Assembly (NCBI GenBank): GCA_938015595.1 | Contig: CALLPI010000016.1 | Span: 1-64,000 of the forward strand | Direction: 5' to 3' | Length of the DNA stretch: 64,000 nt | Origin: an uncultured Saprospiraceae bacterium | Lineage (GTDB): Bacteria > Bacteroidota > Bacteroidia > Chitinophagales > Saprospiraceae | Shown here: piece by piece, positions 55,392 to 64,000 of the stretch | How positions within the stretch are numbered: position 1 is the first letter of the stretch | Layout: each line of letters starts with the position of its first letter | Notes under the pieces: model-generated | Told to the model about the DNA's origin: nothing | Database searches by the model: none | Seen by the model: only the letters and a program-made list of their open reading frames with translations | Translations under genes and position numbers: made by a program

Positions 55392-56369
55392 ATGGAAAAA
55401 GCGCCTTTGATCAGTATCGTCATTCCTGTATTGGACGAAGAAGGCAACGTCCAGCAATTGCTCTGCAAACTTCGGGAGATATTGCCGCTTATAAGCGAAC
55501 GCTACGAAATCATATTTGTGGACGACGGCAGTCAAGACCAAACCTTCACCTTGGTCAAAGCTTTTCATCAGGCTGATGCACGCGTACGCGGCATTTCCTT
55601 TTCGCGCAACTTCGGGCATCAGATAGCCCTGCTGGCTGGCCTGCAAGCAGCACGAGGCGAGGTAGTCATTAGCATGGACGGTGACATGCAACACCCGCCA
55701 GAAGTACTACCTTCGCTCTGGCAAAAATACTTAGAAGGCTATGACATTGTAAACACTCGCCGCATGGACGCTCAGAGCATAGGCTGGTTCAAGAAATTGA
55801 CCTCGCGCGGGTTCTATCGCCTGCTGGGCTACCTCTCGGAAGTACCCATAGAGCCTGCCGCTGCTGATTTCCGCCTGATGAATCGCAAAGCTGTGGACGC
55901 CTTCCTCACTATACCTGAACGCGATCGCTTCATGCGCGGCTTAGTAAGCTGGATGGGATTCCGGCAAGCTATTGTACCCTACCAGGCAGCGCCACGCGCA
56001 GCAGGCAAGAGCAAATATAGCCTGCGCAAGATGCTGCGCTTCGGGCTGGATGGCATCACTTCCTTTTCGGCGCGCCCCTTGCGCATTTCGTTTGTCTCCG
56101 GCCTGTTTATTTCCATTGTAGGCTTGATATATGCCTTATACGCCTTGGTACAGTATTTTTTGGGGCAGACCATAGCCGGATGGACGTCCATGCTCGTATC
56201 TTTGCTCATTATTGGCGGTATTATGCTCATTAACCTCGGCATTGTGGGTGAATACATTGCCCGTATCTTTCACGAGGTAAAAGCCCGTCCATTGTACTTT
56301 ATTCAAGAGCAAACCGATACGCTATATGAGCAAGCTGAAGCCGAAAAAACAGCCGAAGAAGCTCGCTAA
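55392..56369 (+). CDS. GT2 polyprenyl-phosphate glycosyltransferase (DPM1/ArnC-like)
   Basis: 325 residues. GT-A catalytic domain at about 8-225: ISIVIPVLDEEGNVQQLL, IIFVDDGSQDQT, SMDGDMQHPPE (DxD metal site) and RFMRGLVSWMGF. Two C-terminal TM helices follow at about 235-257 and 270-292. This is the layout of enzymes that load mannose or another sugar on undecaprenyl/dolichyl phosphate. The end of the gene overlaps the next gene by 44 bp. That gene encodes a TMTC-like protein which would need exactly such a lipid-linked sugar donor. Confidence 0.92.
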   Translation: MEKAPLISIVIPVLDEEGNVQQLLCKLREILPLISERYEIIFVDDGSQDQTFTLVKAFHQADARVRGISFSRNFGHQIALLAGLQAARGEVVISMDGDMQHPPEVLPSLWQKYLEGYDIVNTRRMDAQSIGWFKKLTSRGFYRLLGYLSEVPIEPAAADFRLMNRKAVDAFLTIPERDRFMRGLVSWMGFRQAIVPYQAAPRAAGKSKYSLRKMLRFGLDGITSFSARPLRISFVSGLFISIVGLIYALYALVQYFLGQTIAGWTSMLVSLLIIGGIMLINLGIVGEYIARIFHEVKARPLYFIQEQTDTLYEQAEAEKTAEEAR

Positions 56370-58287
56370 ACCAGCAACCAAACGCCCCTCCGCACCCAGA
56401 TATTCCTCCTGGCACTGGGTGGTGTTGGCCTCCATACTGCTGGCCGTGTGGGTGGCTTACTCCCCTACCCTTTCGGCAGAGTTCATCAACTACGACGACG
56501 ATATCTATATCACGGAAAACCCCATCATCCGCGATCTGAACAGCACCAACGTCAAATACATCTTCAGCAACTACTACTACAACCAGTACAGCCCGGTAGC
56601 CATGACCATTATGGGCATGGAGGTCAAGCTCTTTGGCCTGGAGGCGCGCCCCCTGAAAGCCATGGCTATAGTACTACATGCACTAAATACTCTGTTGGTA
56701 TTTTTTTTCGTACACAGTGCACTTGGTCGCACAGAGTATGCCCTGGCCACAGCCGCTTTATTTGCCCTGCATCCGCTGCAAGTAGAGTCAGTAGCCTGGC
56801 TCACCGCTTCTATGAAGATTGGTACCTTCAGCCTGTTTACGCTGAGCGCCTTGCTGGCCTATGATCAATACCTGAGGCGCAATTCATGGGGGTTTTACCT
56901 GCTGGCACTGGGGCTGTTCGTGCTGTCCTGTTTTTCCAAAGAACAGGCCATAGCCCTGGCGCCACTGCTTCTGGCTTATGACTACCTGAAGAAGCGCCCG
57001 CTGGCAAGCATACGCGTATGGATAGAGAAAATACCTTTCTTTGCAGTAGCAGCCATTTTTGCCGTTGTCACGCTGGGGGTAAAAAACGAGATGAAAAGCG
57101 AGTCGCTGGCAGATTATTTCAGCATGGGGCATCGTTTGCTGTTTGGTGCGTATGCGCTGCTCAGCTACTGGAAAAAGTTGCTGATCCCTAATGACTTAAA
57201 CACCTTTTACACCTACCCTGAAAAGTTAGCCATTCCAGCGTACTACTACGCAGCGCCCGCAATCGTACTGGCCGTGCTGGTGGGGATGTGGTATGCTTGG
57301 AAGCACGACCGATATATACTAGTATTTGCAGGGCTATTCTTTTTTATCAACATCTTTCTGACCTTACTGTCGCAGGTACTATCGGTGCGTGATGTAATGA
57401 TGGCCGATCGCTATGTATATTTACCAATCATTGGCTTTTTCATGGCGCTAATATATAGTGTGGACATGCTGGCCAACCGAAAACCTGCGCTGCGCCAAAT
57501 ACTTTGGGGGGCCCTGGGGGTCTTTACTTTGGTATTGGGGATAGCCACACACCAACGCTGTAAGGTATGGCTCAATTCCAGCACAGTATTCACCGATGCT
57601 ATTGAAAAAGGGCTGGCTGAACACGGCAAAATCAACCCCTTCATAGCACTAGCTTACAACAACCGCGGCATAGACCGCAAAAACCGCGGCGATATACAGG
57701 GTGCACTGGCTGACTATGAGCAAGCCATTGCTGCCAACCCATTTTACGCCTCTGCTTATCTGAACCGAGCCAACATCCAGTTTAATGCTGGTAAATATGC
57801 CGAAGCCATACCCGACTACAACAAAGCGCTGGAACTGAACCCCCAAGAGGCCAAAGCCTGGTCGAGCAGAGGCGGCGCCAAAGCAGCACTCGGGCAAATT
57901 GAGGATGCTCTCAAAGACCTGGACAAAGCCCTTGAACTGGAACCTAACTACCGCGATGCGCTATCGAACCGCGCCCTGGTGCGCTTCAACGCCAAGCAAT
58001 ACCAAGGCACCATAGAAGATACCGATGCCTTCCTGCGCCTGCGCTCTGACAACGCTGATATAATCAACCTCAAGGCCATGGCGCTGATGGAACTGGGCAA
58101 ATTACCCGAAGCGGAGCAGACGTTCAGTCAAGCCATACAAATTAATCCACAGCAAGGCATATTTTACCTCAATCGCTCTTTCCTCTATTCTCGCATGGGC
58201 AACAAAGGCAAAGCACTGGACGACGCACTTAAAGCCAAACAATTGGGCGCTGCAGTGAATGAGGCATATCTGGAGAGCCTGAGATAA
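56326..58287 (+). CDS. TMTC-like membrane glycosyltransferase with C-terminal TPRs
   Basis: 653 residues. A basic N-terminus (KLKPKKQPKKLAKPATKR) is followed by about 10-11 TM helices (30-420) with the GT-C/PMT-like luminal motif NYDDDIYITENPIIR (about 54-68). A TPR array at about 435-640 carries NNRGIDRKNRGDIQGALADYEQAIAANP-type units. This is the arrangement of the TMTC O-mannosyltransferases (DUF1736). The Asp pair in YDDD is the likely catalytic site. Predicted role: O-glycosylation of exported proteins using the lipid-linked sugar made by the overlapping upstream gene. The sugar and acceptors are not known. Confidence 0.87.
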   Translation: MSKLKPKKQPKKLAKPATKRPSAPRYSSWHWVVLASILLAVWVAYSPTLSAEFINYDDDIYITENPIIRDLNSTNVKYIFSNYYYNQYSPVAMTIMGMEVKLFGLEARPLKAMAIVLHALNTLLVFFFVHSALGRTEYALATAALFALHPLQVESVAWLTASMKIGTFSLFTLSALLAYDQYLRRNSWGFYLLALGLFVLSCFSKEQAIALAPLLLAYDYLKKRPLASIRVWIEKIPFFAVAAIFAVVTLGVKNEMKSESLADYFSMGHRLLFGAYALLSYWKKLLIPNDLNTFYTYPEKLAIPAYYYAAPAIVLAVLVGMWYAWKHDRYILVFAGLFFFINIFLTLLSQVLSVRDVMMADRYVYLPIIGFFMALIYSVDMLANRKPALRQILWGALGVFTLVLGIATHQRCKVWLNSSTVFTDAIEKGLAEHGKINPFIALAYNNRGIDRKNRGDIQGALADYEQAIAANPFYASAYLNRANIQFNAGKYAEAIPDYNKALELNPQEAKAWSSRGGAKAALGQIEDALKDLDKALELEPNYRDALSNRALVRFNAKQYQGTIEDTDAFLRLRSDNADIINLKAMALMELGKLPEAEQTFSQAIQINPQQGIFYLNRSFLYSRMGNKGKALDDALKAKQLGAAVNEAYLESLR

Positions 58288-58519
58288 GCCGCGCTGCACT
58301 GCTTACGAATATTTTGCCTCAAAACCATAAGAAAACATTCTTTTTTCTGATGCAGCCCGCCGCAGCGCTCAACCGCTGGGCAATGTAAACTTCAACTACA
58401 CCTTGCCCGCAGTTGCACTTGCATCTGCTACAAGAAGATTTCAGAACAGAAAACCTTGCTACAATAATCAATTGATAGTCAAAGCTTTTGTACGTACCAA
58501 CATATAGCAGCTTAGCCCA

Positions 58520-58569
58520 GCGAAGGAGCCACTACGGCTCTGGATTCCGCATTGTAGTCGCTCCTTCGC
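58520..58569. repeat. Long inverted repeat between convergent genes
   Basis: Arms gcgaaggagccactac (58520-58535) and gtagtcgctccttcgc (58554-58569) pair at 15 of 16 positions around an 18-nt loop. No T-run follows on either side. Possibly a bidirectional terminator or an RNA 3'-end structure. The rest of the gap (58288-58584) shows nothing else. Confidence 0.55.
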
Positions 58570-58584
58570 CAGGCGAAAAAACAT

Positions 58585-61500
58585 TTACTGTTTTACCACC
58601 CGCCTGTGGAAGGTGTGCTCACCTATCTGAATTTTCACAAAATAGACGCCCGAGGGTAAGCCAGCCAGCGACAGGCGGTTGGTATTTGCTGCAGCGGGCC
58701 GCAACTCCATGCCTTTATCGTTGAAGAGTCGGAGTGCATTAGGCTGGTGACCATACTTGCTTTCGATAAAGACCTCATCGGTAGTGGGGTTGGGATACAC
58801 CTGGAGCGAGCGTAGCATGTCTAGCCAACTGGGGTCTTGCAGGCCATCGCCCACCTCGAAGTTTTCTACCGGATTGAAAACTGCCAGCGGTGTTTCATTG
58901 GCGCGAATAGCTTTGATCTGCGTAATCCGAATTTCGCTCTGGAGGCCAGCTATATCGTCAATGATAATGCCGTGAAAGCGTGCAATAGGGCCAAAGCCGC
59001 TGGCATTCTGGCGATTAGTACGCGTCATAGCCACCTCAATGTACCCCTCCGAGGCAAATGAGCGGTCAATGGTAAGCAAGGGCACTACGGCGCCAGTGTT
59101 GCTTACCCCTAGCCAGGAATTGTTCAGAAACTCTACGCCTACGGAATCGGGATTGAACACAGCCGGGTCAAACTCAATGCGGAAAGCAAGGCCATACACT
59201 TCCTGTACCGGCAGTGCCGCACGCCCAAACACAATGGGTGCCGAAATGCGCGTACCAGGCTGTAGAGGAGCGCTGGGCATGTCCACAAACAGGCTGGGAT
59301 TGTTAGGCGTGGAGGGCAGAGGCACGTACGGAGCCACCGGGCCATGTACCTGGCCGTAGTTATGGCGAATGACACCCACGTCAGCAGCATTGACCACGCC
59401 GTTGCCGTCGCAGTCAGCATAAGCAAAGTTGAGCGAAGAACTGGCAAATACCTGCGGCCAGGGCTGCGCTGGTACCCCCAACCAACTGCTGGTAATATTG
59501 GCACGCGGTGGCCCCTGGAATCCAAAGGCCAGACCAATATTGAGCAAGTCAAAGTGTCGGGCAATATTGTCGTTGTCGGCGTCGCCAGGCCATACGATGA
59601 TGCCGCCGCAGGGCGGAGCGGTCACCGTTAGCAATACCCCGCAATTGGGGGCGGCTACATCTTCAACCCAAAACTCACGTGTACCGGGCACAGTAAACGG
59701 CCCCAGCGTGATGGGCAGCGCCGAGTAGGGGAACGTGCCATACACCACGCCGTTGCCACGCACGGTGAAGGTCTGGTTGAGCTGCCGGTTGTGTTGGAAG
59801 TTGATCGTCACGCTGTATCCAGCATCGGTGCAGGGCGTTGTACTGGCGCTAGCATTTGTGATGCGGCAGGGTTGCGGCAGGGTATTGTAGCACACATTAT
59901 CAATGCCAAAGCGCTGCCCACCAATAAGCAAGGAGCGAACTGGCCCGGTGAGGCATGCCCGACCGGTAGCAATATTGGAGGGCGTAGGCAAAAGATGGAA
60001 GAACACGCCTGGCGCTACCTGCTGGCCGTTGAGCTGGAACAGCGACTGCACTACCCGGATGGGCTGGCCATTTACTGAGAAGTTTTCTATAGAACCTCCG
60101 TCAAAATAATCGAAGCACACGGAGACAACCTCATCTTGCAGTTCTTCAAACTCAAACTGTACGCTGATGTTGCGCAACACCAGGTACTGCCCTTGTGCAC
60201 GAGTGAAGCCCGGAAATTCACCAGTGCTGATCCGCACATTACCAAAAGTGCTGGCAGTATTGGTAGCCAGGAAGCGCTGCAGGCGCACTGGCACACCCGA
60301 CTCGGCAAAGGCCATGTCACCACTTTGGTAGCCGCTCTCTGAGCCATAAGCCGCGCCAGCAGGCAGGCCTTCAAATCGGAGGCAGCCAGAAGCATCGCAG
60401 GGCAAGCGCTGAGCTGCCGTTTGCGCGCAACAGTCAGGGAACCCCTGTATGCACACCCGTACGTTGAAGACTAGCGTAGGCGCGAGCAACGGCCAGGGCA
60501 GCATCAGGGGAAGCTCGCTTAGGTCGTACGTGCCCAATAACTGATTGTTGATGTAAAGGTCAAAAGACGTATCTACCGGCAATGTAGAGGCATGTGCAAA
60601 ATTGATGTACAGGTAGCCGCTAGTATTGGTATTGCTACAATTGATGAGATAGGCCTGCAAATCCTCCACCCGGCAAGGCGGCGTAGCGCACGTTATCGGC
60701 GGCAGAGTCGTTTCTGCTACGCAAGCAAACAGGCTGTCCTGTACGCGAAAGACATGGGCGGTTTGTCCATCGCCGGGGAACGGGCCAACGATGACCGGTA
60801 AGTCGGCGTAGCGATAATTGCCGTAGTACTGTCCATTGACGCTTAGGCGAAACCAAGGGCTGGTCAGCGCATGGTTCATGCGCAGGCGCACCGTGTAATT
60901 GCCTGATGCTGCAACACAAGGCAGCACCTCTGCCTGGAAATCGGTGAGCTGGCAATCGTGGCGGCAGGGCACTATCACCACCAGTTGGACACAGCAATCT
61001 GGCGCCTGAGTATCGCATATCGTCAGCGTATCCACGCCGGAATTGGGCATGGGAATGCCTGTAAGGTGCACCGGCAAGTCGGCGTAGGCAAACTGCCCTT
61101 CGAAGATGCCCTGCCAGCCACCGCTGGATCGCACCCGGAAGGTAGTACCCGTGCCTTGGTACTGGAAGCGCAAGTGCAGGTTGTAGCTGAGTGCGTCATT
61201 ACAAGTTACATCAGTGTATTCGGGGTTGGAAATCCTACATTGCATCCCGCAGTTGAACGGCGCCAGGGTGGTAGTAGCACGGCAATCTGGGTCGTCGCGG
61301 TCGGCTACAATGAAGGTCATGGCTACCGAAGGCGACTGGAATGGCCCCAGGGCAAGCGGCAGGTCAGCGTAAGCCCGCATGACAGGCACATTGCTGTTGA
61401 TGTAGAGGGCAAAGGAATCGGCTGTACCCTGGTGCTGAAAGTTGAGCCGTACAAAAAACTGCCCCAGGGCGCTGAGGCAAGGTAGAGCCTCCACCCGAAG

Positions 61501-63219
61501 GTCAGAGATTTGGCAGGGCTCTCTGTCCAGAACGCACATATTGTCCAGCCGGAGCACGGCGCCACCTATGCGCAAAGACAAGATGTTGCCCCTGAAGATG
61601 AGCTTGCCTTGCTGCAACGTGTTGGAAGCAAGTAGTACCTCCATGGTGATACCCTGGCCGAGTTGGTAAGTACCTGGCGCCAATTGCGGCACAATGAGCA
61701 ACTGCCCGCCGTTTGCGGCAATGTTGACCTGGCCGCCCTGGTTGAAAAAGTCCACGGCCACGGAGTCCACCGGTTCAGGGTAATCGGAAAAGTTGAAGGA
61801 TACACCAACGCCGCGCATTTGTATGTACTTGCCAGAGGCGGCAGCAAAAGGCGGAGCGCCAGGGGCGTTCTCTACGCGCAACTCCAGAAATGTGGTAATC
61901 CAATCCAGGTCCTGAAAAGGCAGTAGGCGCATCTGTACGCCATTTTCGGTGTAGAACAGATGGCCAGGCTGGTGCCCCTGCGACGAGCCAAAAACATTGC
62001 CCTGCACATACTCAAACTCGATGCACTGATCAATAGGACAGCGCGGCGTGGTTACCATGACCGAGCGGCAGCACAAGGCTGGCGTGGGCGAGATGGCGCT
62101 CTGCACGCACACGCGCACTTCAAACTCCAAGGCATCGGTGGGCACTTGCACATTGGGCAACACCACCGGCAACTGGCTGACGTTGAAAGGCCCGTGCGCT
62201 TGATTGCCGATTTGGATGGTAAAACTTCCCACCATATTGGGCGTTGGAATAGCAAAATTGACCCAAATGGCATAGCCGCCCGGCACACAGTCCAACACTT
62301 CTACCTGGAGCGAGCTGATGCCGCAGGTATTGATGCACTGCACTGGCGCCAGCACTACAGAATCGCGGCAGTTGGGGTTGTTGTTGTCTTGTATAACAAA
62401 GGTGCGGCTGGTGGTGCCGTCGCCGGCAAATGGACCCACACTCACCGGCCCCTGGGCGTAGGTGTAGTTGCCCATAAGCATACCGTTGACAAAAAGGCGA
62501 TAGCCCGATGCTGTATTCAACGTAGGCGAGCCGGGGTTTACCAAAGCGCTGAACATGCCATTGGGCTGGCAGGGTTGAGCATTCACCTGAAGATTCAGTA
62601 CAGGGCAAGGTGCCGCTGGAGCACTAAAGCAAAGATTATCGAGGAAAAACTCCTGCCCACCCACGCGCAAAGACTGGATGTTGCCCGTGAGGCACATCGT
62701 ACCGGTGGCCAGTGCTGTACCTGGCGTATTGGCCAGCATGATGTTCCAGGTCACGCCTGGTGCAAGGTTGGAGGGGATGTTGAACGGGAAGTTGACCAAC
62801 TGCGCCGGCTGACCATTTACAGCAATATTCTCTGCGCCACTGCCTGCCCAAAAGTGAAAGCAAACTGAAGTAGTACCAGTGGGAAACTGAAACTGCACAG
62901 TGGCATTAGACGTCAGCACGGACTGCCCCTGCGAAAGCGAAAATGGCGGGTTGAGTGTGGTAGGTGCTTGCCGAACGACGATCTGCCCAAAACTCTGGGT
63001 ATTGCCGTTCAGAAAGTGTTCTACCGTGCCAGTGGCGCCTTGCTGCTGCAAGAATACGCTGCCCGGTTCGTAGCCAGTAGCTGTACTGAAAACAGTGCCA
63101 CCAGTAAAACTTTCAAAATCAATACACCGAGTATCTGGCGGGTTTTGTGCCCATAATGACATAACAAGGCTGCATAACAGTAGGCTTGTAGCTACAAATT
63201 TTGTAAGGAGTGCGTTCAT
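58585..63219 (-). CDS. Large mosaic T9SS-secreted protein with dockerin-like and cohesin-like parts
   Basis: 1544 residues from the ATG at 63219, where a normal signal peptide (to about 25, SLWAQ) begins; the frame extends further upstream without support. The body is a mosaic of two module types in the order A B B A B B B B A B. Module A (about 170 residues, three copies) starts C(I/L).FE and ends IGG....DN.C. Module B (about 90 residues, seven copies) has paired Cys and a Y.DLP..LGPF-like core. Then come two Ca-binding dockerin-like segments (GDADNDNIARHFDLLNIG and DCDGNGVVNAADVGVIRHNYG), a cohesin-like beta domain (about 1300-1465) and a T9SS type A sorting domain (VYPNPTTDEVFIES, GLPSGVYFVKI, HRRVVKQ). 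Role unknown, presumably surface binding. Confidence 0.88.
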   Translation of the reverse strand: MNALLTKFVATSLLLCSLVMSLWAQNPPDTRCIDFESFTGGTVFSTATGYEPGSVFLQQQGATGTVEHFLNGNTQSFGQIVVRQAPTTLNPPFSLSQGQSVLTSNATVQFQFPTGTTSVCFHFWAGSGAENIAVNGQPAQLVNFPFNIPSNLAPGVTWNIMLANTPGTALATGTMCLTGNIQSLRVGGQEFFLDNLCFSAPAAPCPVLNLQVNAQPCQPNGMFSALVNPGSPTLNTASGYRLFVNGMLMGNYTYAQGPVSVGPFAGDGTTSRTFVIQDNNNPNCRDSVVLAPVQCINTCGISSLQVEVLDCVPGGYAIWVNFAIPTPNMVGSFTIQIGNQAHGPFNVSQLPVVLPNVQVPTDALEFEVRVCVQSAISPTPALCCRSVMVTTPRCPIDQCIEFEYVQGNVFGSSQGHQPGHLFYTENGVQMRLLPFQDLDWITTFLELRVENAPGAPPFAAASGKYIQMRGVGVSFNFSDYPEPVDSVAVDFFNQGGQVNIAANGGQLLIVPQLAPGTYQLGQGITMEVLLASNTLQQGKLIFRGNILSLRIGGAVLRLDNMCVLDREPCQISDLRVEALPCLSALGQFFVRLNFQHQGTADSFALYINSNVPVMRAYADLPLALGPFQSPSVAMTFIVADRDDPDCRATTTLAPFNCGMQCRISNPEYTDVTCNDALSYNLHLRFQYQGTGTTFRVRSSGGWQGIFEGQFAYADLPVHLTGIPMPNSGVDTLTICDTQAPDCCVQLVVIVPCRHDCQLTDFQAEVLPCVAASGNYTVRLRMNHALTSPWFRLSVNGQYYGNYRYADLPVIVGPFPGDGQTAHVFRVQDSLFACVAETTLPPITCATPPCRVEDLQAYLINCSNTNTSGYLYINFAHASTLPVDTSFDLYINNQLLGTYDLSELPLMLPWPLLAPTLVFNVRVCIQGFPDCCAQTAAQRLPCDASGCLRFEGLPAGAAYGSESGYQSGDMAFAESGVPVRLQRFLATNTASTFGNVRISTGEFPGFTRAQGQYLVLRNISVQFEFEELQDEVVSVCFDYFDGGSIENFSVNGQPIRVVQSLFQLNGQQVAPGVFFHLLPTPSNIATGRACLTGPVRSLLIGGQRFGIDNVCYNTLPQPCRITNASASTTPCTDAGYSVTINFQHNRQLNQTFTVRGNGVVYGTFPYSALPITLGPFTVPGTREFWVEDVAAPNCGVLLTVTAPPCGGIIVWPGDADNDNIARHFDLLNIGLAFGFQGPPRANITSSWLGVPAQPWPQVFASSSLNFAYADCDGNGVVNAADVGVIRHNYGQVHGPVAPYVPLPSTPNNPSLFVDMPSAPLQPGTRISAPIVFGRAALPVQEVYGLAFRIEFDPAVFNPDSVGVEFLNNSWLGVSNTGAVVPLLTIDRSFASEGYIEVAMTRTNRQNASGFGPIARFHGIIIDDIAGLQSEIRITQIKAIRANETPLAVFNPVENFEVGDGLQDPSWLDMLRSLQVYPNPTTDEVFIESKYGHQPNALRLFNDKGMELRPAAANTNRLSLAGLPSGVYFVKIQIGEHTFHRRVVKQ

Positions 63220-63407
63220 GGCTATCGGTTTACAGTGACGATGTTTCGATTGTGTAGTACAAATTTCCGTACACAGACAAAGGAAAGCAAAAACTAAATA
63301 GGCCTTAATTTGGGAATAACTTTCAGTTTTACTGAGGTTATTTTTTAATAAAATACTGTTTATCAGCATATAATTTTTATATTTTTACTGCAAAATTTGA
63401 CTATTTT

Positions 63408-64000
63408 ATGATTGGCCACAAAGTTTTTGAACTGCTGGCAACACTGAGCCGTCGGGAGATGACCCGCTTCCGGGAGTTTGCCGAATCGCCGTACCACAAC
63501 AAGCACAAAGAGGTACGCGCCCTGGTATCGCATCTAAGCCGCATTTATCCGCGTTTTCATGCGGAGAAATGCGCCGAAACCGCGCTGTTTGCTCAGGTAT
63601 TTCCCGGCAAAATCTTTGACCCAGCCAAACTGGCGCCGGTGTTCACCTACACGCGCCGCTTACTGGAGGACTTCCTGGCACAGCAGGCCTGCGACAGGCT
63701 GCACGACGAGCGCCAGTTGTGGCTGCTGAGCGAACTGCGCCGCCGAAAACTGTCGGAATACTACGAAAAACAACTACCGCGGGTCAGCATGCTCATAAGT
63801 GAGCTACCTGCCGCTTCAAGCCATACCTACTACCAGCACTACCGCCTGGCCGACGAAGCTGATCGGTACTTCACCCAGTTGGAGCGCCATCGCACCGACG
63901 ACAACCTGCAGGTTAAGGATAATTTTCTGGATCGCTTCTACATTGCCGAAAAACTGCGTAACGCCTGCGAACTGCAAATGCGGCGCAACATTCTCAAACT
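63408..64000 (+). CDS. Unrecognised protein, N-terminal part (runs off the right edge)
   Basis: The frame opens at the ATG at 63408 and continues without a stop to base 64000 (about 197 codons). There is no signal peptide. The sequence is helical and charged, starting MIGHKVFELLATLSRREMTR, then FREFAESPYHNKHKEVRALV, and rich in Arg, Glu, Leu and Tyr. It resembles a type of long uncharacterised cytoplasmic protein seen in Saprospiria, but I cannot name a domain. It is divergent from the mosaic T9SS gene with a 188-bp AT-rich gap holding both promoters. Confidence 0.75.
   Translation, partial: MIGHKVFELLATLSRREMTRFREFAESPYHNKHKEVRALVSHLSRIYPRFHAEKCAETALFAQVFPGKIFDPAKLAPVFTYTRRLLEDFLAQQACDRLHDERQLWLLSELRRRKLSEYYEKQLPRVSMLISELPAASSHTYYQHYRLADEADRYFTQLERHRTDDNLQVKDNFLDRFYIAEKLRNACELQMRRNILK

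Noticed and set aside
58520-58569. Long inverted repeat as an IS or MITE end pair
   Set aside because: The arms are only 16 bp and 18 nt apart, with no target-site duplication or second copy seen. A hairpin between convergent genes is simpler.
10-63990. Prophage, integron or genomic-island borders
   Set aside because: No integrase, att-like repeats or phage genes were seen. The single tRNA has no flanking direct repeat that I could find.

Overview
The window comes from a Bacteroidota chromosome, most likely the Saprospiria (Saprospiraceae/Lewinella-like). The base composition is moderately GC-rich. Several families point there: type IX secretion (T9SS) C-terminal sorting domains, SprB-type repeats, DUF6089 barrels, a Bacteroidota-style ParC and TAnnTTTG promoter elements. 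The genus is not determinable from sequence reading. No CRISPR array, integrase, transposase or phage module was seen. One tRNA gene is present.

Layout. 1-5.2 kb (-): the N-terminal part of a giant secreted protein that runs off the left edge, with four Kazal-like protease-inhibitor domains, two PPC-like domains and at least 15 SprB-type repeats. 5.9-13.4 kb: a lipoprotein, two secreted amidohydrolases (one fused to a TolB-like propeller) and two proteins of little-known function. 13.5 kb: FabH-type ketosynthase. 15-17 kb (-): a T9SS-exported subtilase and a small His-rich membrane protein. 17.5-24.7 kb (+): an energy cluster with an O2-tolerant-type group 1 [NiFe] hydrogenase (small subunit, large subunit, cytochrome b, maturation protease), a split YeeE/YedE sulfur-compound permease and a type II sulfide:quinone oxidoreductase (SQR). 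A CRP/FNR-like palindrome precedes the SQR. Both enzymes should feed electrons to the quinone pool. 25-30 kb: parC (-), a TraB/GumN protein and a class III aminotransferase.

30.4-36.4 kb holds the most unusual locus. A divergent-type sigma factor is translationally coupled (ATGA) to a membrane anti-sigma-like TPR protein. Facing it is an operon of a lipoprotein subtilase and a lipoprotein TPR-CHAT (caspase-like) protease. The outer ends of both operons carry matching Bacteroidota promoter signatures (TTTG-N20-TA..). I read it as a candidate sigma/anti-sigma/dual-protease signalling cassette.

36.4-49 kb: DinB-like protein, HGSNAT-like membrane acyltransferase, ECF sigma factor, a coupled STAS-folC-cyanophycinase-like operon, clpC, an M16 peptidase homologue without its zinc motif, tRNA-Gln, a DUF3298 lipoprotein, ung and a TetR regulator. 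49-64 kb: AGMO-like fatty acid hydroxylase family protein, HDAC-like deacetylase, outer-membrane barrels, another subtilase, an overlapping glycosyltransferase plus TMTC-like O-mannosyltransferase pair, a 1544-residue mosaic T9SS protein with dockerin-like and cohesin-like parts, and the start of an unrecognised gene at the right edge.
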